A stretch of DNA of 14,948 nucleotides, taken from an uncultured Clostridia bacterium. Its GTDB lineage: Bacteria > Bacillota > Clostridia > Oscillospirales > CAG-272. Of the stretch, positions 1-7,364 are shown piece by piece. Location of the stretch: positions 1 through 14,948 of the forward strand of contig CAMGRB010000006.1 of assembly GCA_946061315.1 (NCBI GenBank). Direction: 5' to 3'. The position numbers and the translations under genes were made by a program. How positions within the stretch are numbered: position 1 is the first letter of the stretch; the number at the start of each line of letters is the position of its first letter. The notes under the pieces were generated by a model. It did no database searches and was not told the DNA's origin. It saw only the letters and a list, made by a program, of their open reading frames with translations.

Positions 1-156
1 AAGAAAATGGCAGGTCAGTACGGTAACGAAAAGCTCACCGTTCTCAACCTGGAAGTAGTAAAAGTAGATACGGAGAAGAACCTTATCGCTGTAAAGGGCG
101 CAGTTCCCGGAGCACGCGGAGGAATAGTTGTTCTTCGTGACAGCGTAAAAGCATAA
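1..156 (+). CDS. rplC: 50S ribosomal protein L3, C-terminal part (cut by window edge)
   Basis: The reading frame is open from base 1 and stops with TAA at 154-156, giving the last 51 residues of L3. The residues [17 protein letters not shown] and [10 protein letters not shown] match the conserved C-terminal end of bacterial L3, which binds 23S rRNA near the peptidyl-transferase centre and is an early assembly protein. The position directly before rplD is the standard S10-operon order. The start, and the promoter or leader that would drive the cluster, lie to the left of the window. The identification rests on a short but characteristic tail plus gene order. Confidence 0.95.
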   Translation, partial: KKMAGQYGNEKLTVLNLEVVKVDTEKNLIAVKGAVPGARGGIVVLRDSVKA

Positions 157-174
157 GCGAAGGAGGGAAAAACG

Positions 175-798
175 ATGCCAAATATCAAAGTTGTTAATAT
201 GACAGGCGCACAGGTCGGCGAAATCGCATTGTCCGATACCGTATTCGGTGCCGACGTCAACGAGGCTGTCCTCCACGCAGCAGTAAGAGCATACCTTCTC
301 AATCAAAGACAGGGAACGCAGTCGACGCTCACGAGAAGTGAGGTTTCGGGCGGCGGACGTAAGCCCTGGAAGCAGAAGGGCACGGGCAGAGCAAGACAGG
401 GCTCCACGAGATCTCCTCAATGGACTCACGGCGGAATAGCTCTCGGACCGAAACCCCGTTCTTACCGCACAAAGTTAAATAAGAAGGTAAAGCAGATAGC
501 TATGTTCAGCGCGCTCAGCTCCAAGGTAGCAGACAACGAGATGATCGTCGTTGAGGCCCTAACGGCAACCGAGTACAAGACCAACGCGATGGTCGCACTG
601 CTCGCCGCACTCGGAGCAGGTAAAAAGCGCCTTGTTGTTCTTGAAGCGCCCGACGCAATAGTTACAAAGAGCCTTTCAAACATCCCCGGCGTGAAGGTAG
701 CATACGCAAACACGCTCAACGTGTACGACATTCTTAACTGCAATACGATAGTATTTGCACAGGCTGCCGTATCGAAAATAGAGGAGGTGTACGCATAA
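175..798 (+). CDS. rplD: 50S ribosomal protein L4
   Basis: This 207-residue protein has the usual length of L4, which binds 23S rRNA and sends a long loop into the nascent-peptide exit tunnel. The tunnel-loop signature is visible at about residues 50-85: TRSEVSGGGRKPWKQKGTGRARQ, then SPQW and GPKPRSY. The start ATG at 175 follows a good AAGGAGG at 160-166. The stop codon overlaps the start of rplW (TAATG, 796-800), so the two are probably translationally coupled. In Escherichia coli L4 also represses its own operon; nothing in this window shows whether that holds here. The loop reads QWTHGG where many bacteria have QWRGGG, a modest difference. Confidence 0.98.
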   Translation: MPNIKVVNMTGAQVGEIALSDTVFGADVNEAVLHAAVRAYLLNQRQGTQSTLTRSEVSGGGRKPWKQKGTGRARQGSTRSPQWTHGGIALGPKPRSYRTKLNKKVKQIAMFSALSSKVADNEMIVVEALTATEYKTNAMVALLAALGAGKKRLVVLEAPDAIVTKSLSNIPGVKVAYANTLNVYDILNCNTIVFAQAAVSKIEEVYA

Positions 799-1091
799 TG
801 AAATTTGCTCAGGACATAATCCTTAAACCGGTTATAACGGAGAAAGCAACCGACGGCATATCTTCAAAGAGATATACCTTCAAGGTAGCGACCGACGCAA
901 CGAAGCCCGAGATTGCAAAGGCAGTTGAGGAGCTTTTCGGAGTAAAGGTTGCAAGCGTAAACACAATAAATATGAAGAAGAAACCGAAAAGACTCGGATA
1001 CCACGCAGGCTACACAGCCGAATGGAAAAAGGCAATAGTAACACTTGATGCTTCATCCAAGGAAATCGAGTTCTTTAACGGCATGAACTGA
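798..1091 (+). CDS. rplW: 50S ribosomal protein L23
   Basis: This 97-residue protein begins MKFAQDIILKPVITEKA, close to the conserved L23 start (IIxxPVxTEKA), and includes FGVKVASVNTINMKKKPKR, typical of the family. L23 sits at the exit of the peptide tunnel and is the docking site for trigger factor and SRP. The start ATG at 798 shares its A with the last base of the rplD stop. The Shine-Dalgarno GGAGGT (783-788) is inside the end of rplD, so translational coupling is likely. The gene ends with two stops in a row, TGA TAA (1089-1094). Confidence 0.98.
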   Translation: MKFAQDIILKPVITEKATDGISSKRYTFKVATDATKPEIAKAVEELFGVKVASVNTINMKKKPKRLGYHAGYTAEWKKAIVTLDASSKEIEFFNGMN

Positions 1092-1109
1092 TAACGGGAG
1101 GCAGTTGAA

Positions 1110-1937
1110 ATGGCAACAATGAAATATAAACCGACCACACCGTCAAGAAGGCACATGTCGGTAGCATCTTTCGACGAGGTAACGAAGTTTACCCCCGAAA
1201 AGAGCTTAATTGAAATAAAGAAGAAAAATTCCGGCCGTAACAACTACGGCAAGATCACCGTTCGTCATCAGGGCGGCGGAAACAAGCAGAAGTACAGAAT
1301 AATAGACTTCAAAAGGGACGACGCTTCCGCAAAGGTTATCGGTATCGAGTACGACCCGAACAGAACCTCTTATATAGCACTCGTTGAGAACGACGAGGGC
1401 AAAAAGAGCTACGTTGTCGCTCCTCTCGGAGTTACCGACGGTGACGTTCTCTACTCGGGAGCAGATGCAGACATAAAGCCGGGCAACACGCTTCCTATTG
1501 AAAATATACCGGTAGGTACTATTATTCACAACATTGAGCTTTATCCCGGCAAGGGCGGACAGCTTGTCCGTACCGCAGGTGCACAGGCTCAGCTTATGGC
1601 TAAGGAAAACGGCATGGCTCAGGTAAGGCTTCCCTCCGGTGAGGTAAGACTTGTAAGACTTGATTGCAGAGCAACCATCGGTCAGGTAGGCAATATCGAG
1701 CACGATACCGTTAAAGTAGGAAAAGCCGGCAAGACTCGTCATATGGGCATTCGTCCTACCGTGCGCGGTTCCGTCATGAACCCTTGCGATCACCCTCACG
1801 GTGGTGGTGAAGGTAAATCTCCTGTCGGACGCCCGGGACCTGTTACTCCTTGGGGCAAGCCTGCTCTCGGATACAAGACGAGAAACAAGAAGGCAAGAAC
1901 CAACAAGTATATTGTAAAGCATAGAAACGGCAGATAA
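1110..1937 (+). CDS. rplB: 50S ribosomal protein L2
   Basis: This 275-residue protein has the typical length of L2, one of the most conserved 23S rRNA-binding proteins, needed for subunit association and peptidyl-transferase function. It starts [14 protein letters not shown], like other bacterial L2 (MAxKKYKPTS). The near-invariant HPHGGGEG is at residues 228-235, and its second histidine (H230) corresponds to E. coli H229. It is followed by [16 protein letters not shown] second ATG at 1119 is internal to this conserved start, and GGGAGG at 1096-1101 is spaced correctly for 1110. Codon use and spacing match the neighbours. Confidence 0.99.
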   Translation: MATMKYKPTTPSRRHMSVASFDEVTKFTPEKSLIEIKKKNSGRNNYGKITVRHQGGGNKQKYRIIDFKRDDASAKVIGIEYDPNRTSYIALVENDEGKKSYVVAPLGVTDGDVLYSGADADIKPGNTLPIENIPVGTIIHNIELYPGKGGQLVRTAGAQAQLMAKENGMAQVRLPSGEVRLVRLDCRATIGQVGNIEHDTVKVGKAGKTRHMGIRPTVRGSVMNPCDHPHGGGEGKSPVGRPGPVTPWGKPALGYKTRNKKARTNKYIVKHRNGR

Positions 1938-1951
1938 GGGAGGAGAGAATA

Positions 1952-2233
1952 ATGAGCAGAAGTTTGAAAAAAGCGCCTTATGTAGAAGAAAAGCTCTTCA
2001 ACCGCATCCAGGCAATGAATGAGAAGGGCGAAAAGAAGGTCATCAAAACGTGGTCTCGCTCTTCGACGATATTCCCGGAGTTTGTAGGACATACAATAGC
2101 CGTTCACAACGGTAAAACACACGTTCCGGTATATGTAACCGAAGATATGGTAGGACACAAGCTCGGCGAGTTTGCGCTTACAAGAACATTCAAAGGTCAC
2201 GCAGGATCAAAAACTTCAAATAACGGTAAATAA
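1952..2233 (+). CDS. rpsS: 30S ribosomal protein S19
   Basis: This 93-residue protein has the family's usual length. It begins [15 protein letters not shown] and carries [24 protein letters not shown] and [11 protein letters not shown], all diagnostic of S19. S19 forms a complex with S13 in the 30S head and contacts the A-site finger of 23S rRNA. AGGGAGGAG before the ATG at 1952 is a strong ribosome-binding site. It lies between rplB and rplV in the standard order, with gaps of 14 and 20 nt. Confidence 0.98.
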   Translation: MSRSLKKAPYVEEKLFNRIQAMNEKGEKKVIKTWSRSSTIFPEFVGHTIAVHNGKTHVPVYVTEDMVGHKLGEFALTRTFKGHAGSKTSNNGK

Positions 2234-2253
2234 CAGGAGGCTAACGCATCACA

Positions 2254-2592
2254 ATGGAAGCAAAAGCATACCTTTATGATGTTCGCATCGCTCCGCGCAA
2301 AGTACAAATCGTTCTTGACCTTATTCGTGGCAAGGATGTTGATATGGCAGCTGCAATTCTTAAGAACACTCCTAAGAGCGCAGCGGAATATCTTGAGAAG
2401 CTTCTCAAGAGCGCAGTAGCTAATGCTGAAAACAATCATCAAATGGACAAATCGAAACTTTATATTTCCAAGTGCTTCGTAACCCCGGGCAGCCATATGC
2501 TCAAAAGAGTAATGCCCGGAGGTAAGGGAAGCGCGAACAGAATATTAAAGAGAACCAGCCACATCACTATTGAAGTGGCTGAGAAAGAGTAA
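2254..2592 (+). CDS. rplV: 50S ribosomal protein L22
   Basis: This 112-residue protein has the usual length of L22, which binds several domains of 23S rRNA and extends a beta-hairpin into the peptide exit tunnel, where macrolides bind. The family pattern is clear: ARKV-like [15 protein letters not shown] at residues 13-27, NAENNH at 58-62, and RTSHITIEV at 100-108. The tunnel hairpin (about residues 79-97) reads [12 protein letters not shown], then KGSANRIL. Many bacteria have an arginine-rich tip such as LKRFRPRA, so two usual arginines appear to be replaced. The Shine-Dalgarno CAGGAGG lies 13 nt before the ATG, slightly far. Confidence 0.98.
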   Translation: MEAKAYLYDVRIAPRKVQIVLDLIRGKDVDMAAAILKNTPKSAAEYLEKLLKSAVANAENNHQMDKSKLYISKCFVTPGSHMLKRVMPGGKGSANRILKRTSHITIEVAEKE

Positions 2593-2605
2593 GGAGGACG
2601 CTGAG

Positions 2606-3367
2606 ATGGGACAGAAAGTTAATCCGCACGGCTTGCGTGTCGGAGTAATCAAGAACTGGGATTCGAGATGGTACGCTTCTGACGAAAAGTTCGGCGATAT
2701 CCTCGTATCCGACTACAATCTGAGAAAGTTTTTGAAGAACAAGCTTCTCAGCGCGGGAATTTCCAAGATAGAAATCGAGAGAGATTCCAAGGAAACGGTT
2801 AAGGTGTTCATTCACTGTGCAAAGCCCGGTATGATAATAGGCAAGGGCGGCACGGAGATCGATAAGTTGAGAGAGGACATCGAAAAGCTTACCGGCAAGA
2901 AGGCATCCGTAAACGTAGTAGAAGTAAAGCCGATAGATCTCGACGCACAGCTTGTTGCCGAGAATATCGCAAGCCAGCTTGAAAGACGTATAGCATTCCG
3001 CCGTGCAATGAAGCAGGCAATAGGAAGAACGATGCGTCTTGGAGCAAAGGGTATAAAGATAGCAGTAAGCGGACGTCTTGGCGGCGCCGAGATAGCTCGT
3101 ACCGAGCATTATCACGAGGGCACCATACCGCTTCAGACTCTCAGAGCCGACATAGACTACGGTTTCTGGGAAGCAAACACAACGTACGGTAAAATCGGCG
3201 TAAAGGTATGGATCTACAAAGGAGAGGTTCTCTCCGAGGTATCCAAGACCACCGAGGAAAAGACCGACCGTCCGAAGAGAAGATTTCAGAAGGACAACAG
3301 AGGCGGCGACCGTAACGTGCGCAGAGCACCCCGTGCTCCCAAAGCTACCGAAGGAGGCGAGCACTAA
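2606..3367 (+). CDS. rpsC: 30S ribosomal protein S3
   Basis: S3 forms part of the mRNA entry pore of the 30S subunit and contributes to its helicase activity. The frame stays open upstream to 2570, inside rplV, but the conserved family start [13 protein letters not shown] and the AAGGAGG at 2591-2597 place the start at 2606. This gives 253 residues. The type-2 KH domain shows its GxxG loop as GKGG at residues 79-82, and the C-terminal domain carries [12 protein letters not shown] and [10 protein letters not shown] (about 141-165). The family is often about 218-233 residues. The extra 30-40 residues after about position 213 are rich in K, R, N and G and look like a disordered, rRNA-binding tail. 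The stop overlaps the rplP start (TAATG, 3365-3369). Confidence 0.98.
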   Translation: MGQKVNPHGLRVGVIKNWDSRWYASDEKFGDILVSDYNLRKFLKNKLLSAGISKIEIERDSKETVKVFIHCAKPGMIIGKGGTEIDKLREDIEKLTGKKASVNVVEVKPIDLDAQLVAENIASQLERRIAFRRAMKQAIGRTMRLGAKGIKIAVSGRLGGAEIARTEHYHEGTIPLQTLRADIDYGFWEANTTYGKIGVKVWIYKGEVLSEVSKTTEEKTDRPKRRFQKDNRGGDRNVRRAPRAPKATEGGEH

Positions 3368-3795
3368 TGTTAATGCCTAAAAGAGTAAAATACAGGAGAG
3401 TACAAAGAGGCCGTCTTAAAGGTAAGGCTTCAAGAGGCAATACTCTTTCAAACGGACAGTTCGGTCTTGTTGCACTTGAGCCTGCATGGATCACTGCAAA
3501 TCAGATCGAGGCAGCCCGTATAGCTATGACGAGATATACTCGCCGTGGCGGACAGGTATGGATAAAGATATTCCCGGACAAACCGATAACGGAAAAGCCC
3601 GCCGAGACCCGTATGGGTTCCGGTAAAGGTTCACCCGAGTATTGGGTAGCAGTCGTAAAGCCGGGCAGAGTTCTTTTCGAGATGGCAGGCGTAAGCGAGG
3701 AAATCGCAAGAGAGGCTATGCGTCTTGCTATGCACAAGCTCCCTATCAAATGCAAATTTGTAGAGAAAGAGCAAATCGAAGAAGTGGAGGAATAA
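3367..3795 (+). CDS. rplP: 50S ribosomal protein L16
   Basis: This 142-residue protein begins [15 protein letters not shown], matching the family start MLxPKRVKYR. L16 lies near the A-site tRNA and is a late 50S assembly protein. Family signatures include [20 protein letters not shown], the loop ETRMGSGKG (about residues 80-88) next to the peptidyl-transferase centre, and [15 protein letters not shown]. Two ATGs are possible (3367 and 3373). The first has the better spacing, 9 nt, to GGAGG at 3353-3357, and it matches the family N-terminus. The start overlaps the rpsC stop, suggesting translational coupling. Confidence 0.98.
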   Translation: MLMPKRVKYRRVQRGRLKGKASRGNTLSNGQFGLVALEPAWITANQIEAARIAMTRYTRRGGQVWIKIFPDKPITEKPAETRMGSGKGSPEYWVAVVKPGRVLFEMAGVSEEIAREAMRLAMHKLPIKCKFVEKEQIEEVEE

Positions 3796-3799
3796 GGCT

Positions 3800-3988
3800 G
3801 TGAAAACTACTGAGATCAGAAATTTGAGCGTTGCCGAGTTGGAAGGCAAGCTTAAAGAGCTTAAAGAAGAGCTTTTCAATCTTCGTTTCCAGCACGCAAT
3901 AAATCAGCTTGACAATCCCCACAAGATAGCAGATGTCAAAAAGGACATCGCACGCGTAAAAACCATTCTCACAGAGAAGAACGCATAA
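3800..3988 (+). CDS. rpmC: 50S ribosomal protein L29 (GTG start)
   Basis: This is a 62-residue, mostly helical protein of the normal L29 size. It begins [31 protein letters not shown], and LFNLRFQ is a family hallmark. L29 sits beside L23 at the tunnel exit and contributes to trigger-factor and SRP docking. No ATG fits: the start is GTG at 3800, placed 9 nt after TGGAGG at 3785-3790, which lies in the end of rplP. The gap to rplP is only 4 nt. The GTG start may trim the yield of this small protein, but that is inference. Confidence 0.97.
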   Translation: MKTTEIRNLSVAELEGKLKELKEELFNLRFQHAINQLDNPHKIADVKKDIARVKTILTEKNA

Positions 3989-4005
3989 GTGGAGGAGAAC
4001 GAGCA

Positions 4006-4266
4006 ATGACAGAAACACGCAACCTCAGAAAAACAAGAGTGGGCATAGTCGCAAGCGACAAGATGGACAAAACCATCGTAGTTGCTATACAGGATAATGT
4101 AAAGCATCCCGTATACGGCAAGATAGTAAAGCGCACCGCAAAGTTGCACGCTCACGATGAGAAGAATGAATGTGCTATCGGCGACAGAGTAGAGGTAATG
4201 GAAACAAGACCTCTTTCGAAGACGAAGAGATGGCGCCTTGTTCGCATAATAGAGAAAGCAAAATAA
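4006..4266 (+). CDS. rpsQ: 30S ribosomal protein S17
   Basis: This 86-residue protein has the usual length of S17, an OB-fold primary binder of the 16S rRNA 5' domain. The conserved pattern is present: [19 protein letters not shown] near the start, [19 protein letters not shown] in the middle, and [21 protein letters not shown] at the end. GGAGG at 3991-3995 fits the ATG at 4006. It is the last gene of the S10 part. In E. coli the S10 operon ends here, and here a 64-nt gap with a hairpin follows. Confidence 0.98.
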   Translation: MTETRNLRKTRVGIVASDKMDKTIVVAIQDNVKHPVYGKIVKRTAKLHAHDEKNECAIGDRVEVMETRPLSKTKRWRLVRIIEKAK

Positions 4267-4275
4267 TCCTTTGAG

Positions 4276-4295
4276 GGTACATCGTGCGATGTGCC
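4276..4295 (+). other. Hairpin between rpsQ and rplN
   Basis: GGTACATC (4276-4283) and GATGTGCC (4288-4295) can form an 8-bp stem with one T-G wobble, closed by the loop GTGC. No T-run follows, so it is not a standard rho-independent terminator. It lies at the classical S10/spc operon boundary. It might be an RNA-processing site or a stabilising element, or may have no function. Confidence 0.45.
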
Positions 4296-4330
4296 GAATT
4301 TCAGGGAAACCTTATTAGGAGGATAAACAA

Positions 4331-4699
4331 GTGATTCAGCAGCAGAGTTATATGAAAGTCGCTGACAACACCGGAGCAAAAGAGCTCATGTGCATAAGAG
4401 TCCTCGGCGGTACCGGCAGAAGATACGCCAATATCGGGGATGTTGTAGTATGCGCAGTAAAGAAAGCCACTCCCGGCGGAGTTGTTAAAAAAGGCGATGT
4501 TGTAAAGGCTGTAGTCGTAAGAAGCGTCAAAGGACTTCACCGTCCCGACGGTTCGTATATCAGATTCGACGAGAACGCAGCCGTAATAATAAAGGAAGAC
4601 AAAACACCCAAGGGAACGCGTATCTTTGGGCCGGTAGCAAGAGAGCTTCGTGAAAAAGAGTACACGAAGATACTCTCACTCGCTCCCGAAGTTCTTTAA
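4331..4699 (+). CDS. rplN: 50S ribosomal protein L14 (GTG start)
   Basis: This 122-residue protein has the exact usual length of L14, which binds 23S rRNA and contacts the 30S subunit through bridge B8. The family start [18 protein letters not shown] is translated from GTG at 4331, after TAGGAGGA at 4317-4324. The next in-frame ATG, at residue 8, would remove the conserved IQQ. Other signatures are [19 protein letters not shown] and [29 protein letters not shown]. It opens the spc part of the cluster. Confidence 0.98.
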   Translation: MIQQQSYMKVADNTGAKELMCIRVLGGTGRRYANIGDVVVCAVKKATPGGVVKKGDVVKAVVVRSVKGLHRPDGSYIRFDENAAVIIKEDKTPKGTRIFGPVARELREKEYTKILSLAPEVL

Positions 4700-4713
4700 G
4701 GAGGTAAATGATA

Positions 4714-5043
4714 ATGAAAAAGGTTCATGTAAAGCGTGACGATACAGTTGTCGTTATCTCCGGCGACGATAAGGGCGTTAAGGGAAAGGTTTTGGCTGTA
4801 AGCCCCGAAGAAGGCAAGGTAATAGTGCAGGGTGCGAACATCGTGACCAAGCACACCAAGCCGAGAAGACAGGGCGAGGCAGGCGGCATAGTAAAGGTAG
4901 AGGGCGCTATGTATGCTTCAAAGGTACAGATAGTATGCTCCAACACCAAGTGTGCCAACTATGACAAGGCAACGAGAATAAAGCATGTAATGAAGGACGG
5001 CAAAAAGGTCCGCGTATGTGCCAAATGCGGCAAAGAGCTTTAA
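4714..5043 (+). CDS. rplX: 50S ribosomal protein L24 with four cysteines
   Basis: L24 is an early 23S rRNA binder that initiates 50S assembly. Two starts are possible, ATG at 4708 and 4714. AAGGAGG at 4698-4704 is only 3 nt from the first but 9 nt from the second, so I choose 4714, giving 109 residues that start [21 protein letters not shown]. The KOW motif occupies about residues 9-36, followed by [15 protein letters not shown]. The C-terminal part carries C75, C80, C102 and C105 (CSNTKC and CAKC), which could form a zinc ribbon. Many L24 lack these, and the first pair is spaced x4 instead of the x2 usual for a zinc ribbon. Confidence 0.95.
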   Translation: MKKVHVKRDDTVVVISGDDKGVKGKVLAVSPEEGKVIVQGANIVTKHTKPRRQGEAGGIVKVEGAMYASKVQIVCSNTKCANYDKATRIKHVMKDGKKVRVCAKCGKEL

Positions 5044-5057
5044 GGAGGAGACCGGAT

Positions 5058-5597
5058 ATGTCAAGATTAAAGGATATATATGTAAATGAAGTTGCTCCGG
5101 CTCTTATGTCGAAGTTCTCATATAAGAGTCCCATGCAGATACCTAAGTTCGACAAGATAGTAATCAACGTCGGCGCAGGCGACGCAAAGGACAACTCCAA
5201 GGTAATCGATAACGTCATCGAAGAAATAACGATGATCGCAGGACAGAGAGCAGTTCCGACCCACGCAAGAAAGTCGGTTGCAAACTTCAAGCTCCGTGAG
5301 GGTGTAAAGATAGGCGTTAAGGTAACGCTCCGCGGCGAGAGAATGTACGAATTTATGGACAGACTCTTCAGCTTTGCACTTCCGAGAGTACGTGACTTCA
5401 AGGGAATCAACGCAAACGGATTCGACGGTCACGGCAACTACTCCATGGGACTTAAAGAGCAGCTCATTTTCCCGGAAATCGAGTACGATAAAGTCGATAA
5501 GATACGCGGTATGGACATCACGTTCGTAACGACCGCAAATACCGACGAAGAAGCAAAAGAGCTCCTTACACTTATGGGCGCTCCGTTTGCAAGATAA
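5058..5597 (+). CDS. rplE: 50S ribosomal protein L5
   Basis: This 179-residue protein matches the usual L5 length. L5 binds 5S rRNA with L18 in the central protuberance and touches P-site tRNA. Conserved segments include [49 protein letters not shown] and [15 protein letters not shown]. The frame is open upstream to 5016, inside rplX, but AAGGAGGAG at 5042-5050 and the family start MSRLKDIY set the start at 5058. In E. coli S8 represses the spc operon by binding near the rplE start; the 14-nt gap here is too short for a comparable hairpin. Confidence 0.98.
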   Translation: MSRLKDIYVNEVAPALMSKFSYKSPMQIPKFDKIVINVGAGDAKDNSKVIDNVIEEITMIAGQRAVPTHARKSVANFKLREGVKIGVKVTLRGERMYEFMDRLFSFALPRVRDFKGINANGFDGHGNYSMGLKEQLIFPEIEYDKVDKIRGMDITFVTTANTDEEAKELLTLMGAPFAR

Positions 5598-5613
5598 GGG
5601 AGGCTTAACGGAT

Positions 5614-5799
5614 ATGGCAAAGAAATCCATGGTACTTAAACAGCAGAAGAAGCAGAAGTACTCGACAAGAGAGTACAACCGTTGCAAAATATGCGGAAGG
5701 CCCCACGGCTATCTCCGTAAGTACGGTATCTGCCGTATATGCTTCCGTGAGCGTGCCTACAACGGTGAAATACCCGGCGTAAAGAAGGCAAGCTGGTAA
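5614..5799 (+). CDS. rpsZ: 30S ribosomal protein S14, zinc-binding short form
   Basis: This 61-residue protein is the short (type Z, C+) form of S14, found in many Gram-positive bacteria in place of the ~100-residue C- form. A zinc finger is evident: C24-x2-C27 and C40-x2-C43 in [11 protein letters not shown] and [10 protein letters not shown]. The ending IPGVKKASW is diagnostic. The frame extends upstream to 5587, inside rplE, but the family start MAKKSM at 5614 and GGGAGG at 5598-5603 fix the true start. S14 binds 16S rRNA in the 30S head late in assembly. It is followed by the longest gene gap in the window (148 nt). Confidence 0.98.
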   Translation: MAKKSMVLKQQKKQKYSTREYNRCKICGRPHGYLRKYGICRICFRERAYNGEIPGVKKASW

Positions 5800-5830
5800 G
5801 CTTAAACCTTGTCAAAGGTAAAAACAAAAC

Positions 5831-5845
5831 GAATACAGAGTATTC
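5831..5845 (+). other. Perfect short hairpin in the rpsZ-rpsH gap
   Basis: GAATAC (5831-5836) and GTATTC (5840-5845) are exact inverted repeats around the 3-nt loop AGA. No T-run follows. It lies 25 bases upstream of the larger structure at 5871-5930 and could be part of the same leader-like RNA. A role is inferred from position only. Confidence 0.4.
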
Positions 5846-5870
5846 ACTCCAAACTGACCGGAAGGAAACG

Positions 5871-5930
5871 TATGTTTAACCACCGGTAAGCGGCCGCAAA
5901 AGAGCGGCGGCAAGCTTGGTTACTTGCATA
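5871..5930 (+). promoter_or_regulatory. Predicted multi-tier RNA stem immediately upstream of the rpsH ribosome-binding site
   Basis: Four nested helices can be drawn by hand: TATG (5871-5874) with CATA (5927-5930); TAACCA (5877-5882) with TGGTTA (5917-5922); AGC (5889-5891) with GCT (5914-5916); and GCCGC (5893-5897) with GCGGC (5904-5908), closed by the loop AAAAGA. An asymmetric bulge CCGGTA and an internal loop GGCAA lie between them. The base of the stem ends directly before TAAGGAGG of rpsH, as expected for a translational control element. Autoregulation by S8 or a neighbouring ribosomal protein is a guess from known spc-operon biology. Confidence 0.45.
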
Positions 5931-5947
5931 TAAGGAGGAAAATAAAA

Positions 5948-6346
5948 ATGCAAATGTCAGACGTAATCGCAGATATGCTCACCAGAATCAGAAATGCGAG
6001 CACCGCAAAGCACGAAACAGTTGATATTCCCGCATCGAATATGAAGAAGGCAATAGCCGACATTCTTCTTGAAGAGGGATACATCAAAGCGGTTTCGGTA
6101 ATAGAGGACGGCAAGCAGGGCGTAATCAGAATAACACTCAAATATGAGCAGGGAAAAGTAAAGGCGATCCGCGGAATAAGAAGAGTTTCAAAGCCCGGTC
6201 TTCGTATTTACTCCAACTGTGAGGATATGCCTAAGGTAATGAACGGTTTGGGTATTGCAATAGTATCCACATCGAAGGGAATAATGACCGACAAAAAAGC
6301 AAGACGTGAAAACGTCGGCGGCGAGATACTCGCTTTTGTCTGGTAA
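5948..6346 (+). CDS. rpsH: 30S ribosomal protein S8
   Basis: This 132-residue protein matches the usual S8 length. S8 is a primary binder of 16S rRNA helix 21 and the repressor of the spc operon in E. coli. The frame is open upstream, but [18 protein letters not shown] corresponds to the family start [20 protein letters not shown] at 5934-5938 is 9 nt before the ATG at 5948, against 15 nt for the ATG at 5954. The C-terminal signature [20 protein letters not shown] and GGEILAFVW is intact. The 148-nt region upstream has strong potential for RNA structure. Confidence 0.98.
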   Translation: MQMSDVIADMLTRIRNASTAKHETVDIPASNMKKAIADILLEEGYIKAVSVIEDGKQGVIRITLKYEQGKVKAIRGIRRVSKPGLRIYSNCEDMPKVMNGLGIAIVSTSKGIMTDKKARRENVGGEILAFVW

Positions 6347-6364
6347 GACGGGAGGAAGCTGAAT

Positions 6365-6907
6365 ATGTCAAGAATAGGAAGAGCTCCGATAAACGTTCCC
6401 GCAGGAGTTGACGTAAATATAGACAGCGCCAACTACGTTGTTACCGTAAAAGGACCCAAGGGCACGTTGACTCACAATTATCACCACAGAATGATCGTAA
6501 CGAAGGACGCAAACGTAATAAAGGTTGAACGTCCCTCCGACGAAAAGCTGGACCGTTCACTTCACGGTCTTACAAGAACTCTTATACACAATATGGTAGT
6601 AGGCGTAACCGAGGGCTACTCAAAGAAGCTCGAGGTAAACGGAGTAGGATACAGGGTTGCTATGCAGGGTAAATCCCTCAACTTAACGCTCGGTTATTCT
6701 CATCCCGTAATAGTTGACGCTCCCGAGGGAATTTCTTTTGAAACTCCCGACTCGAACACCATAATCATAAAGGGTATAGATAAGCAGCTTGTCGGCGAGA
6801 TGGCAGCATTCGTTCGTTCGAGAAGAGCACCTGAACCTTACAAGGGCAAGGGTATCAAATATGAGGGCGAGAGAATTCGCCGTAAAGCCGGTAAGACCGG
6901 AAAGTAA
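6365..6907 (+). CDS. rplF: 50S ribosomal protein L6
   Basis: This 180-residue protein has the usual L6 length and two repeated domains. It begins [15 protein letters not shown] and contains VKGPKGTL (about residues 28-35), [26 protein letters not shown] (about 89-114) and the C-terminal signature [11 protein letters not shown] (about 156-166). L6 binds the sarcin-ricin region of 23S rRNA, near the elongation-factor site. ACGGGAGGA precedes the ATG. It follows rpsH by 18 nt and precedes rplR by 18 nt. Confidence 0.98.
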   Translation: MSRIGRAPINVPAGVDVNIDSANYVVTVKGPKGTLTHNYHHRMIVTKDANVIKVERPSDEKLDRSLHGLTRTLIHNMVVGVTEGYSKKLEVNGVGYRVAMQGKSLNLTLGYSHPVIVDAPEGISFETPDSNTIIIKGIDKQLVGEMAAFVRSRRAPEPYKGKGIKYEGERIRRKAGKTGK

Positions 6908-6925
6908 TGAAAGGAGACGAATAAG

Positions 6926-7285
6926 ATGGTTTCAAGAAAGGACAGTAACGCACAGCGCCTTAAAAGACACGCAAGAGTCCGTACCAAGATTTCGGGAACG
7001 GCAGAGCGTCCGCGTCTTTGCGTATATCGTTCAAATAAGAACATCTCCTGCCAGATTATAGACGACGTCGCAGGAGTAACACTCGTTTCCGCTTCCACAA
7101 ACGAGGCCGGATTCGAGGGCAACGGCGGCAACAAAGAGGCTGCAAAGAAGGTTGGCCTCGCAATTGCGGCAAAAGCACTTGCAAAAGGAATAGACACAGT
7201 AGTATTCGACCGCGGCGGTTATGTATATCACGGACGTGTATCGGAGCTTGCAGAGGGAGCAAGAGAAGGCGGACTTAAGTTCTGA
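6926..7285 (+). CDS. rplR: 50S ribosomal protein L18
   Basis: This 119-residue protein matches the L18 family, which binds 5S rRNA with L5 in the central protuberance. It has an N-terminal basic segment ([28 protein letters not shown]) and the core [38 protein letters not shown], a hallmark ending. AAAGGAG before the ATG at 6926 is a suitable ribosome-binding site. An overlapping + strand frame at 6789-7061 is a shadow of rplF and rplR. Confidence 0.98.
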   Translation: MVSRKDSNAQRLKRHARVRTKISGTAERPRLCVYRSNKNISCQIIDDVAGVTLVSASTNEAGFEGNGGNKEAAKKVGLAIAAKALAKGIDTVVFDRGGYVYHGRVSELAEGAREGGLKF

Positions 7286-7297
7286 TTCTCACCCGAG

Positions 7298-7310
7298 CAA
7301 ACCCGGTTTG
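7298..7310 (+). other. Short inverted repeat in the rplR-rpsE gap
   Basis: CAAAC (7298-7302) and GTTTG (7306-7310) pair around CCG. The stem is only 5 bp, with a possible G-T extension. It lies just before the longer hairpin at 7316-7345, and the two might form a tandem structure. By itself it is weak. Confidence 0.25.
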
Positions 7311-7315
7311 TACAC

Positions 7316-7345
7316 TGTTTAATTCGTATTTAAGTAAATTAAACA
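7316..7345 (+). other. Perfect 9-bp hairpin between rplR and rpsE
   Basis: TGTTTAATT (7316-7324) and AATTAAACA (7337-7345) are exact inverted repeats around a 12-nt loop. The stem is A/T-rich, has no T-run after it, and ends 6 bases before the GGAG (7352-7355) of rpsE. It could modulate access to the rpsE start or mark an RNA-processing site. No function is shown by the sequence alone. Confidence 0.4.
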
Positions 7346-7364
7346 AACAGAGGAGAAATTTATA

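Noticed and set aside
1206..1922. 238-codon open frame on the minus strand opposite rplB
   Set aside because: Antisense shadow of a highly conserved gene with strong codon bias; no start signal.
2567..3364. Long open frame on the minus strand opposite rpsC
   Set aside because: It mirrors the codon pattern of rpsC, has no ribosome-binding site or recognisable family, and the + strand gene is certain.
6789..7061. Overlapping + strand frame between rplF and rplR
   Set aside because: It overlaps both genes out of frame, lacks a ribosome-binding site and looks like shifted ribosomal-protein sequence.
7308..7336. Possible promoter before rpsE (TTGTAC with TAAGTA, 17-nt spacing)
   Set aside because: The -10 is a poor match and the bases are part of a perfect hairpin; the resemblance is probably accidental.
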